Notes: generated by a model from the letters alone, not told the origin. DNA of 5,939 nucleotides from Oscillospiraceae bacterium (GCA_900765125.1 CAAFQL010000232.1:1-5939), one strand, 5' to 3'. Counted from the stretch's first letter, positions 1 to 5,358 are shown. Numbers and translations: made by a program.

Positions 1-90
1 CACTAATAGAAAGTCTTGTTTGAATGAGAAATTTTATTTGGCTTGTTTTTCTATTTTTATAGTATCCATAATTTTTTACTATGGAGTATT
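1..90. other. Intergenic, no gene supported
   Basis: A/T-rich sequence at the left edge. A frame open from base 2 to 123 on the plus strand has no start with a ribosome binding site and no recognisable protein, so I do not call a gene. A small inverted repeat (TCCATA at 65-70, TATGGA at 80-85) surrounds a T-rich centre. It may be chance in such A/T-rich DNA. Confidence 0.5.
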
Positions 91-110
91 TCGCCCTCTG
101 CGGAGGGCGA
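91..110. repeat. Perfect GC-rich inverted repeat (hairpin)
   Basis: TCGCCCTC at 91-98 is exactly complementary to GAGGGCGA at 103-110, with a four-base TGCG loop. On the plus strand CCGGCA and then a run of six T follow, so it could end plus-strand transcription entering from the left. On the minus strand no T-run follows. It stands out because its surroundings are A/T-rich. It has no counterpart beside repeat copy 2, so it is either a separate element or the part that copy 2 lacks. Confidence 0.75.
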
Positions 111-113
111 CCG

Positions 114-131
114 GCATTTTTTGAAAAATGC
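114..131. repeat. Inverted repeat GCATTTTT/AAAAATGC
   Basis: Arms GCATTTTT (114-121) and AAAAATGC (124-131) are perfectly complementary around a two-base centre. The same architecture recurs in repeat copy 2 at 2306-2321 (ATTTTTT, CC, AAAAAAT). The spacer and arm length differ while self-complementarity is kept. That suggests the symmetry matters to the element, although A/T-rich palindromes also arise easily. Confidence 0.6.
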
Positions 132-182
132 GCCCAACGGAAGTGCCATTGGGGTACCGGCTCAAAAAAACTTTTATTGATT
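116..182. repeat. Interspersed repeat, copy 1
   Basis: This 67-base segment aligns in the same orientation with 2306-2372. Over the right part (129-182 against 2321-2372) I count about 43 identical columns of 54 by hand, including the core TGCGCCCAAYGGAAGT and the right end CTTTTATTGATT. The right end overlaps the last two codons and stop codon of psd. The two copies bracket the phosphatidylethanolamine operon. I do not recognise the element as a named family. It has no open frame of its own and looks like a small non-coding intergenic repeat. Confidence 0.7.
124..153 (-). terminator. Candidate terminator of the psd operon
   Basis: Read on the minus strand, CCCAATGG (from 153-146) pairs with CCGTTGGG (140-133) as eight base pairs including one G-U wobble, around a five-base loop. 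CGCA and then five U follow. On the plus strand the wobble becomes a C-A mismatch, so the structure favours the minus strand, the direction of psd. The stem starts about 20 bases after the psd stop. The short spacer before the U-run makes it less than ideal. Confidence 0.5.
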
Positions 183-995
183 TGTGCGTCCTACTTGGTC
201 GCCTACATTTACTACCAGTTCTATTCCGCTGTCTATATTTTTCATTATATTATTGTTAAGAACAACCTTGTCCTTTTCAAGCAGCATTATAATAGTAGAA
301 CCACCAAACTCAAAGTATCCCTTCTCATGATACCTCCGTACTCTGCCCGTTATATCATGATTGCATATCCTGCCTACAAGCAAAGCTCCTATCTCCATTT
401 GTACCATACAGCCGAATTTATCGCTCTTTATTACCGTATACTCACGGCTGTTGCGTATATAAACAGGGAGCTTTTCACATACCATCGGACGTACACAGTG
501 CAGCTCACCGTCAATACGTCTTTTATGTTTTATCTCACCATCATCTACGAAAATATAACGATGATAATTATGTGGAGCAAGACGATATATAAGACATATA
601 CCATCCTTATACCTGTCTGAAATTACCTTATTTTCCAGAAGCGCCTGCATATTGTAGTCCACGTGCTTTATGTGAAAGCTCTTCTCAGGAGATATTCTGT
701 ACGCTGACAAAAAGCCATCACATGGTGAAATAAGAGCATTTTTATCAGAAATACGCACTATCTCCTTTTTTTGCCTTATAAAGAAATCATTGAATGATTT
801 AAACGATGTTTCCTCATAAAGACTCATATCAATGTTATACTTTTTGATGTAATTGCCTATCATCCACTTTGACAGAGGAGAATCCATATAGTAATACGCA
901 GCCTTAGATACACCGGGCTTTACAAGAAGTTTCAGAGCCACTCTGCCGGCAGCAGTATTATACAAGAACCTTATAGATGCACTTTCCTTTTTCAT
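174..995 (-). CDS. psd: Phosphatidylserine decarboxylase proenzyme
   Basis: The 273-residue protein decarboxylates phosphatidylserine to phosphatidylethanolamine at the membrane, using a pyruvoyl group made by self-cleavage. Family motifs appear in order: SFNDFFIR (67-74), SPCDG with the probable catalytic aspartate D93, the histidine motif PHNYHR (H142, H145), EIGALLVGRI (201-210) and FGGST (230-234). Self-cleavage is expected between G232 and S233, giving a beta chain of 232 and an alpha chain of 41 residues. Length is normal for the short bacterial enzymes. The ATG lies eight bases after the pssA stop. Only a poorly placed G-rich stretch (1009-1015) precedes it, so translation is probably coupled to pssA. 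The last two codons and stop codon fall inside repeat copy 1. I see no missing key residue. Confidence 0.95.
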   Translation of the reverse strand: MKKESASIRFLYNTAAGRVALKLLVKPGVSKAAYYYMDSPLSKWMIGNYIKKYNIDMSLYEETSFKSFNDFFIRQKKEIVRISDKNALISPCDGFLSAYRISPEKSFHIKHVDYNMQALLENKVISDRYKDGICLIYRLAPHNYHRYIFVDDGEIKHKRRIDGELHCVRPMVCEKLPVYIRNSREYTVIKSDKFGCMVQMEIGALLVGRICNHDITGRVRRYHEKGYFEFGGSTIIMLLEKDKVVLNNNIMKNIDSGIELVVNVGDQVGRTNQ

Positions 996-1003
996 GTTAT
1001 CTT

Positions 1004-1633
1004 TTATACCCCGCCTATTACTCCAAGAATCAAAACAAACAGTTCTGCTATACCTAATATTCCCAAAACAGCCTTGCCGAAAGTTTTAGGTTTACGAAGC
1101 TTGAAAGGTACAAGGAATAGAATTCCCATTAGGGGAATAAGGGAAATATATATGTAGATATTATTTGTGAAAATGTATGCGGCAGGAAGCAGCAATGCCA
1201 CGCTCGTTACAGGAAGCCCTTGGTAATATTTACGTGTACCGCCCTCACTTTTCTGTCTTTCCTCTTCGCTTACATTAAAATATGCAAGACGTATTAGAGC
1301 ACAGAGTACATAGAAAGCTGCAACACCCATTCCTATATAGCTTCTGCCGCTGAACTCATATACAAACAGTCCCGGCAGAACGCCGAAACATATCAGATCG
1401 CTTAGAGAATCTATCTGTATGCCGAACTTTTTCTCACTATCAGTACGTTTCTTCGTAGCTGCCACCGTTCCGTCAAACATATCACACACTCCTGCGATCA
1501 TAAGACAGAATATAGAAACACTGAACTTTTCACACATTACATTGGAAATACCAATGACACCGCAAATCATTCCGATATATGTAAGTATGACCGTATAGTC
1601 GTAATATCCCAATATTTTCTTTTCCTCGTTCAT
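1004..1633 (-). CDS. pssA: CDP-diacylglycerol-serine O-phosphatidyltransferase
   Basis: This 209-residue integral membrane enzyme makes phosphatidylserine from CDP-diacylglycerol and L-serine, the substrate of the psd product next door. The CDP-alcohol phosphatidyltransferase signature is visible: D51, D54-G55, G71, D75 and D79 (DMFDG, then FGIQIDSLSD). Residues 114-121 (IRLAYFNV) and 136-144 (YYQGLPVTS) are typical of the serine-using branch. Several hydrophobic segments span residues 12-50, 81-120 and 145-208. Where most family members have Ala-Arg after DGxx, this one has Ala-Ala (A58-A59), and the spacing to G71 is longer than the classical eight. The ATG overlaps the upstream stop as ATGA. 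GGAGG (complement of 1640-1644) lies six bases ahead of it. Confidence 0.94.
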   Translation of the reverse strand: MNEEKKILGYYDYTVILTYIGMICGVIGISNVMCEKFSVSIFCLMIAGVCDMFDGTVAATKKRTDSEKKFGIQIDSLSDLICFGVLPGLFVYEFSGRSYIGMGVAAFYVLCALIRLAYFNVSEEERQKSEGGTRKYYQGLPVTSVALLLPAAYIFTNNIYIYISLIPLMGILFLVPFKLRKPKTFGKAVLGILGIAELFVLILGVIGGV

Positions 1634-2202
1634 AATAAACCTCCGAGCTTGTCAAAAAATATGCTATAAGCCAAAATACACCACGGCTTACCAATTATTA
1701 TTATCCATGTGAATTTTTTAGTAGTCATTTTAGTAAGTCCGGAAAAATAGCAAAAGAAATCGTCTGGAAATAAGGGCAGCACCATTCCCCAGAATAAGAG
1801 TGCTGTATAAGATTTACTTTTTGCTGCCCAGCCTGCGTACTTATCATATCTTTCCTTGGAAATAAGACTTTCCACAAAACCTGCTCCGCATTTCCTTGCT
1901 ATCAGAAAAGCAGCTATAGAACCTGCGGATATTCCTATATAATTACAGAGAAATCCACCTACAGTACCGAAAAGCACCGAACCTACCGCACAGCCTAAGA
2001 ATCCAGGAAGTACAGGAATAACTACTTGAAGTGCTTGTATAACTGTCAGAACCAACGGACCGAATATACCAAAACCTTGAATATATTCCTGCAAACTCTC
2101 TACCGAATCAAATTTTCCGTCAAAATACGCTTTTATCATAAACGCAACTATTATCAGACAAAAAACAATTATCAGTACCGTCCATAATTTTTTATGCTTC
2201 AA
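1630..2202 (-). CDS. VTT/DedA-type membrane protein, candidate lipid transporter
   Basis: The 190-residue membrane protein has a VTT (SNARE-associated, TVP38/TMEM64-like) domain. Residues 8-24 form a first membrane segment. Residues 48-105 hold the domain's first half, with a VIPVLPGFLG re-entrant-like stretch and a glycine-rich GSVLFGTVGGF segment. Residues 133-157 hold MVLPLFPDDFFCYFSGLTKM, which matches the second conserved motif. Family members move undecaprenyl phosphate or phospholipids between leaflets. First position in an operon with pssA and psd resembles B. subtilis pssA-ybfM(petA)-psd, so phosphatidylethanolamine translocation is the best guess; it is inferred from context. The start codon is TTG. 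It is supported by GGAGGAG (complement of 2208-2214) five bases upstream and by the lack of a better start. The stop overlaps the pssA ATG. Confidence 0.88.
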   Translation of the reverse strand: MKHKKLWTVLIIVFCLIIVAFMIKAYFDGKFDSVESLQEYIQGFGIFGPLVLTVIQALQVVIPVLPGFLGCAVGSVLFGTVGGFLCNYIGISAGSIAAFLIARKCGAGFVESLISKERYDKYAGWAAKSKSYTALLFWGMVLPLFPDDFFCYFSGLTKMTTKKFTWIIIIGKPWCILAYSIFFDKLGGLL

Positions 2203-2207
2203 TATAT

Positions 2208-2214
2208 CTCCTCC
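2208..2214 (-). promoter_or_regulatory. Strong ribosome binding site for the TTG start
   Basis: The complement reads GGAGGAG, five bases before the TTG at 2202-2200. This decides the unusual start of the VTT gene. Confidence 0.85.
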
Positions 2215-2230
2215 AACATATTTTATCTTT

Positions 2231-2253
2231 ATTATAATTGTATTATCCTTAGC
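2231..2253 (-). promoter_or_regulatory. Candidate promoter of the lipid operon
   Basis: A perfect -10 hexamer TATAAT (complement of 2231-2236) would start transcription near 2224, leaving a leader of about 22 bases that contains the ribosome binding site. The possible -35, TTTAAG at 2253-2248 with 16-base spacing, is weak (3 of 6). An overlapping alternative -10, GATAAT (2242-2247), exists. With a poor -35 an activator could be involved, but the region is so A/T-rich that the call is tentative. Confidence 0.4.
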
Positions 2254-2305
2254 TTAAATAAAGATTGAATAATAATTCAGAAATAAAAATTTTTTTGATT
2301 CAACA

Positions 2306-2372
2306 ATTTTTTCCAAAAAATGCGCCCAATGGAAGTACACTTGAAGTAGCAGCTTAAAAACTTTTATTGATT
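2306..2372. repeat. Interspersed repeat, copy 2
   Basis: This direct counterpart of 116-182 begins with the inverted repeat ATTTTTT-CC-AAAAAAT (2306-2321). It keeps the core TGCGCCCAATGGAAGT and the right end CTTTTATTGATT. The middle hairpin of copy 1 is lost here: at 2338-2345 CACTTGAA replaces CCATTGGG and no longer pairs well with 2325-2332. It lies between the divergent lipid operon and two-component genes, and ends six bases before the -35 box of the latter. Confidence 0.7.
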
Positions 2373-2377
2373 ATGGC

Positions 2378-2406
2378 TTGAATTTAAAAGTCAAAAAAGT
2401 TATAAT
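2378..2406 (+). promoter_or_regulatory. Sigma-A promoter of the two-component operon
   Basis: TTGAAT at 2378-2383 and a perfect TATAAT at 2401-2406 are separated by 17 bases, the ideal spacing. Transcription should start near 2413, giving a leader of about 29 bases with GGAGA (2430-2434) seven bases ahead of the ATG. No clear operator repeat overlaps it. Confidence 0.8.
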
Positions 2407-2441
2407 AAAATAAAAAAACAAAATAAAATGGAGAATCTGAT

Positions 2442-3122
2442 ATGCGTATACTTATAATAGAGGACGAAAAAGAACTTGCTGACGGTCTGGAAGCGATTCT
2501 GTCTCGTGAAAATTATTCAGTTGATGTCGTAGGCGACGGTGTAAGCGGTCTTGATTATATTTTAAGCAAAATGTACGATCTTGTCGTACTTGATATCATG
2601 CTTCCCGAAATGAATGGCATTGATGTTCTGAGGTCTGCCAGAAAAGAAGGTATAGACACTCCAATAATCCTGCTTACCGCACGTTCCCAACTCAGAGATA
2701 AAATTGAAGGTCTGGACAGCGGCGCAGACGACTACATCACAAAACCCTTTGATTCAGAGGAACTTCTTGCACGTATAAGAGCCAGAACACGTACTTCCGG
2801 CAACAGCTCATCAGACGAGCTTTCTTTCGGTGACGTTACTCTTTCCAAAAACCGTCAGGAACTTAAATGCGGTACACGGTCAGTAAAACTCGGTCATAAG
2901 GAATTTCAGCTTATGGAATGCCTCATAATAAACAGTTCAAGAATAATGCCAAAGGATACACTTATTACAAAGGTATGGGGTCCACTTGATGCTACAGAAT
3001 ATAATAACCTTGAAGTATATGTTTCATTTTTGAGAAAAAAGCTCAGGTTTGTAAAAGCTTCTGTACAGATCGTAACTACCAAAAATGTAGGATATTCCCT
3101 TGAGGTGTGTGAAAATGGTTAA
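2442..3122 (+). CDS. OmpR/PhoB-family response regulator
   Basis: The 226-residue cytoplasmic transcription factor is activated by phosphorylation. The receiver domain (about 1-117) shows the acidic pair E7-D8, the phospho-acceptor D51 (in LDIMLPEMNG), T79 (LLTAR) and K101 (ITKPF). The C-terminal winged-helix domain (about 125-222) has the usual LGHKEFQLMECL start, the N-N-L-E-V-Y-V recognition-helix region and a GYSL wing. Length is exactly typical. It has its own strong promoter and overlaps the downstream kinase gene by eight bases, so the two form a cognate pair. Targets cannot be read from the sequence. The divergent lipid operon is a candidate by position only. Confidence 0.96.
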   Translation: MRILIIEDEKELADGLEAILSRENYSVDVVGDGVSGLDYILSKMYDLVVLDIMLPEMNGIDVLRSARKEGIDTPIILLTARSQLRDKIEGLDSGADDYITKPFDSEELLARIRARTRTSGNSSSDELSFGDVTLSKNRQELKCGTRSVKLGHKEFQLMECLIINSSRIMPKDTLITKVWGPLDATEYNNLEVYVSFLRKKLRFVKASVQIVTTKNVGYSLEVCENG

Positions 3123-4299
3123 AAAGATACGTTTTAAGTTCGTAATAGTAACAATGGCTCTGCTGATAACTTCATTTATTGCTATCCTTTATATGAATAC
3201 GGTATACAGAAATTACCTGTATCGTCAGGATGTTACGCAATATCTTGAATTCATATCAAAAGACGAAGATATTGATTACAATGTCAATCATAAAATAGAG
3301 GAAGAATATTACACAGATATATATACAGCTGTTTTTGATAAAAACGGCTCCATTCTGAGTGTAAGTTCACTTGAAGGCGTAGATACTACTGATGATTCTA
3401 TTATACAAACAGCAAAAACTATTTACAACAGCAAAAAGCGAGTAGGCAGAATAAAATCCTATGTTTATATAGTAAAAGAAACAGAAACCGAAACACACGT
3501 TATATTAGCAAATATACACTCCGGCAAACGCAGAAATATTGAAATAATGGGAACAATAGTTTTTATATCGGCGATTTTCATACTCTTCCTGTGGGTCAGC
3601 TTTTTCCTTTCCAAATTTGTAACCGCCCCTGCCACAGAAGCTTTAGAACGTGAAAAACAGTTTATTTCCGATGCAAGTCATGAACTGAAAACTCCTATAG
3701 CTGCAATTATATTGAATGCTCAGGCAATGTCCGAAATCGGCGACACAAACAGACACTTAAAAAATATCTTATCGGAGGCAGATCGTATGAACAAGCTTAT
3801 ACGAAAGCTGCTGACTCTTGCCTGCATTGATGAAGCAAGCAGCTGTCTTGAAAGGAAGAAATTTTCGCTTTCCGAAAGCTGCGAAGAAATAGTTCTGCCC
3901 TTTGAAAGTCTTGCTTTTGAAAACAAGATAGATTTCAGCTACGATATTACAGAGGATATATATTACAGCGGAGTGTGCGATGATATAAAACAGCTCATGT
4001 CAATTCTCCTTGACAATGCCTTTAAATACACTCCGGAAGAAGGCAAGATAAAAGTAACTCTTCACAGAAAAAATCATCGGCCTGTCCTTACTGTTTATAA
4101 TGAAGGCGATGGTATTTCTACCGAAGCACTGCCATATATTTTCGACAGATTCTACTGCTATGAAAAATCCAGAAGTACACATCAAAGCAGTTTCGGTCTG
4201 GGTCTTTCCATTGCAAAAGCAATTATAAACGCTCATGGCGGCGATATAAGTGCAGCCAGTGAATTCGGCAAATACGCAGAGTTTACGGTTATCTTTTAA
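3115..4299 (+). CDS. Membrane sensor histidine kinase
   Basis: This 394-residue kinase is the partner of the preceding regulator. A membrane segment at about 9-27 and another at 144-168 enclose an extracytoplasmic sensor region of roughly 115 residues (YTAVFDKNGSILSV inside is PAS/PDC-like). The H-box FISDASHELKTP has the phospho-acceptor H189. The ATPase domain shows the N-box LLDNAFKYT (N301), a G1 box NEGDGIS, the F-box IFDRFY and the G2 box FGLGLS (G361, G363). Only about 16 residues separate the second membrane segment from the H-box helix, so no complete HAMP domain is present. I chose ATG 3115, with TGAGGTG seven bases upstream. An in-frame TTG at 3100 lacks a site. The signal sensed is unknown. 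Confidence 0.94.
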   Translation: MVKKIRFKFVIVTMALLITSFIAILYMNTVYRNYLYRQDVTQYLEFISKDEDIDYNVNHKIEEEYYTDIYTAVFDKNGSILSVSSLEGVDTTDDSIIQTAKTIYNSKKRVGRIKSYVYIVKETETETHVILANIHSGKRRNIEIMGTIVFISAIFILFLWVSFFLSKFVTAPATEALEREKQFISDASHELKTPIAAIILNAQAMSEIGDTNRHLKNILSEADRMNKLIRKLLTLACIDEASSCLERKKFSLSESCEEIVLPFESLAFENKIDFSYDITEDIYYSGVCDDIKQLMSILLDNAFKYTPEEGKIKVTLHRKNHRPVLTVYNEGDGISTEALPYIFDRFYCYEKSRSTHQSSFGLGLSIAKAIINAHGGDISAASEFGKYAEFTVIF

Positions 4300-4311
4300 T
4301 TATATATTTTG

Positions 4312-4352
4312 AAAAAAATCCCCGTACTAACAATGTTCAGTAATGGGGATTT
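4312..4352 (-). terminator. Intrinsic terminator between convergent operons
   Basis: AAATCCCC (4316-4323) pairs with GGGGATTT (4345-4352). Inside, TACTAAC and GTT-C-AGTA extend the stem with small bulges. Read on the minus strand, seven U (4312-4318) follow the stem, a good terminator for the small-protein/DUF2798 unit. On the plus strand the stem lies 16 bases after the kinase stop, but only ATTTAAAAG follows, so it would be a weaker terminator there. The two operons converge here and probably share it. Confidence 0.85.
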
Positions 4353-4411
4353 AAAAGTTATTTAAAGCTCTGATCGGCATTATTACGCTGACTTGCTAAA
4401 AACTATTAAGT

Positions 4412-4582
4412 TCATGAATCCATTTTCTTACAGCATATTTCCTGCTGCACATTTATTGTTTCAAGAGTATATCCAAGCTGTGTGCAGACAGCAGCCAGTA
4501 ATGACAATTCATCTCTGGTTAGTTTACATGCCAGCATATTTGCGAACGCTGTAATTGATGCGGTCAATTCGCATGGCGACAT
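4412..4582 (-). CDS. Small cysteine-containing protein (DUF6774-like)
   Basis: This is a 56-residue protein of unknown function. Its central part, with SPCELTA at the N-terminus and DELSLLAAVCTQLGYTL at residues 24-40, recalls short proteins common in gut Clostridia that I believe are filed as DUF6774. That name is from memory. It has five cysteines (C4, C19, C33 and the pair C50-C51), no signal peptide and no clear membrane segment, and is probably mostly helical. The ATG has a G-run (complement of 4591-4596) eight bases upstream, a poor but usable ribosome binding site. It starts 29 bases after the DUF2798 stop on the same strand and is followed by the shared terminator, so it is the last gene of that operon. 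The cysteines could bind metal or form disulfides. Confidence 0.75.
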   Translation of the reverse strand: MSPCELTASITAFANMLACKLTRDELSLLAAVCTQLGYTLETINVQQEICCKKMDS

Positions 4583-4611
4583 ACTTAGATCCCCCCTATA
4601 TTTTAATGTAT

Positions 4612-5181
4612 TCAGATACTGTTTAAAGTGAGACTATCAGCGTTTTTCTTGGCAAAAATAGCTTTGAAAACTGTTCTTACAAATGGCTGTATAAAGAAAA
4701 GCTGTGAGAAAAACGCAAATGGGAAATTAAAACATACAAGCTTCAGCCAGTTAGCAAGAAGTGTTATTATATTGAATCCGGTATAATATGGATAATAGAG
4801 CCATGCAGCAACAAAGCTCATGGACGGACACATAATTCCAACAGTTGCGCAGATAATTGCAGTTTCAAATATTACTGGATGAGTTTTTCCGGGTTCAAAA
4901 ATCTTGCTTGTAAGGCGGAATGAACATGGACTGCCTACTGTCAGTTCCAGCAGCATTGCAAATACGAATTCAGTCAGCACCACTGCCCATATAGGAACAT
5001 TTCTTCCTGCCATATAAACGCCGCCCATACTGTTTATCGCAGAAATAACGCTTGATTCTCCGGAAACACCTATAAGTACATTGCCGTTTACAACATAAAG
5101 GCTGTAAAACACGTATGCGTGTACGGTGATGATAACCGTCAGCAGGGCAAAAATAGTTCTCTGGAATTGGTTTCTTGGCAT
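4612..5181 (-). CDS. DUF2798-type four-helix membrane protein
   Basis: The 189-residue integral membrane protein has unknown function. Membrane segments lie near residues 9-30, 63-82, 104-128 and 138-166. The start MPRNQFQR, the TVIITVHAYVFYSLYV helix, and later the paired motifs GIMCPSMSF (115-123) and NFPFAFFSQLFFIQPFVR (152-169) resemble the DUF2798 family as I remember it. The family is common in Firmicutes and has no assigned activity. I place the start at ATG 5181 because AAAAGGAG (complement of 5189-5196) sits seven bases upstream. A longer version from GTG 5214 would have no such site, and its first bases lie in the leader hairpin. The gene heads an operon with the small downstream protein and has a structured leader. 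Confidence 0.82.
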   Translation of the reverse strand: MPRNQFQRTIFALLTVIITVHAYVFYSLYVVNGNVLIGVSGESSVISAINSMGGVYMAGRNVPIWAVVLTEFVFAMLLELTVGSPCSFRLTSKIFEPGKTHPVIFETAIICATVGIMCPSMSFVAAWLYYPYYTGFNIITLLANWLKLVCFNFPFAFFSQLFFIQPFVRTVFKAIFAKKNADSLTLNSI

Positions 5182-5188
5182 AAAAATT

Positions 5189-5196
5189 CTCCTTTT
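5189..5196 (-). promoter_or_regulatory. Ribosome binding site fixing the start at 5181
   Basis: The complement reads AAAAGGAG, seven bases before the ATG at 5181-5179. It lies ten bases after the U-run of the leader hairpin, so a terminated transcript would lack it. Confidence 0.85.
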
Positions 5197-5205
5197 CATT
5201 CGACG

Positions 5206-5289
5206 AAAAAACACACGTACTACTGCGAAAATGTAAAAGATCAGAATGCTACGTAATCAGATTTACATACCCGCAGGTAAAACGTGTGT
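5206..5289 (-). promoter_or_regulatory. Structured leader, candidate attenuator hairpin
   Basis: Three complementary pairs are nested around one centre: ACACACGT (5211-5218) with ACGTGTGT (5282-5289), CTGCG (5223-5227) with CGCAG (5272-5276), and ATGTAAA (5231-5237) with TTTACAT (5262-5268). Only small, nearly symmetric internal loops separate them. On the minus strand the outer stem ends directly in a run of U (5206-5211), as in an intrinsic terminator, and the ribosome binding site follows ten bases later. Twenty nested base pairs inside a leader is far more than A/T-rich DNA suggests by chance. I do not recognise a known riboswitch class. Confidence 0.65.
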
Positions 5290-5301
5290 CACTATCGTCA
5301 T
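5263..5301 (-). CDS. Possible leader peptide (12 codons)
   Basis: A short frame in the leader starts at ATG 5301, reads MTIVTHVLPAGM and stops at TAA in 5263-5265. It covers exactly the 5' half of the leader hairpin and ends in its innermost stem, so a translating ribosome would open the structure. No ribosome binding site precedes it (the upstream bases are only A and T), and frames of this size are common by chance. It is a candidate only. Confidence 0.25.
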   Translation of the reverse strand: MTIVTHVLPAGM

Positions 5302-5329
5302 ATTAAATTATTTATTGTTTTGCAGAATA

Positions 5330-5358
5330 ATTATACCATATCGAAAAAAACTTTTCAC
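5330..5358 (-). promoter_or_regulatory. Extended -10 promoter of the DUF2798 operon
   Basis: On the minus strand a perfect TATAAT (5335-5330) is preceded by TGG (5338-5336), an extended -10 element. GTGAAA (5358-5353) stands 17 bases upstream as a 4-of-6 match to the -35. The start would be near 5323, leaving a leader of about 140 bases, long enough for the hairpin described above. Confidence 0.7.

Noticed and set aside
91..182. Insertion sequence or CRISPR remnant
   Set aside because: There is no transposase fragment, no regular repeat-spacer pattern and no clear target duplication. Two degenerate copies 2.2 kb apart fit a small interspersed repeat better.
81..620. Open frame of 179 codons on the plus strand
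   Set aside because: It lies antisense to the well-supported psd gene, starts inside the repeat and hairpin region, has no ribosome binding site and a composition rich in Tyr and Ile with no domain.
3100..3114. TTG at 3100 as start of the histidine kinase
   Set aside because: It would place the TGAGGTG ribosome binding site inside the coding region and has none of its own. ATG 3115 is well placed.
3720..4236. Two minus-strand open frames (3720-3926 and 4000-4236)
   Set aside because: Both are antisense to conserved kinase motifs, have no ribosome binding site and resemble no protein.
5182..5214. GTG at 5214 as start of the DUF2798 gene
   Set aside because: The eleven extra residues are basic and unlike the family start. 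There is no ribosome binding site, and the codon lies in the leader stem. ATG 5181 has an excellent site.
5206..5289. Assignment of the leader to a known riboswitch class
   Set aside because: I compared it from memory with the guanidine, purine, preQ1, tetrahydrofolate, fluoride, manganese and NiCo types and saw none of their conserved cores.
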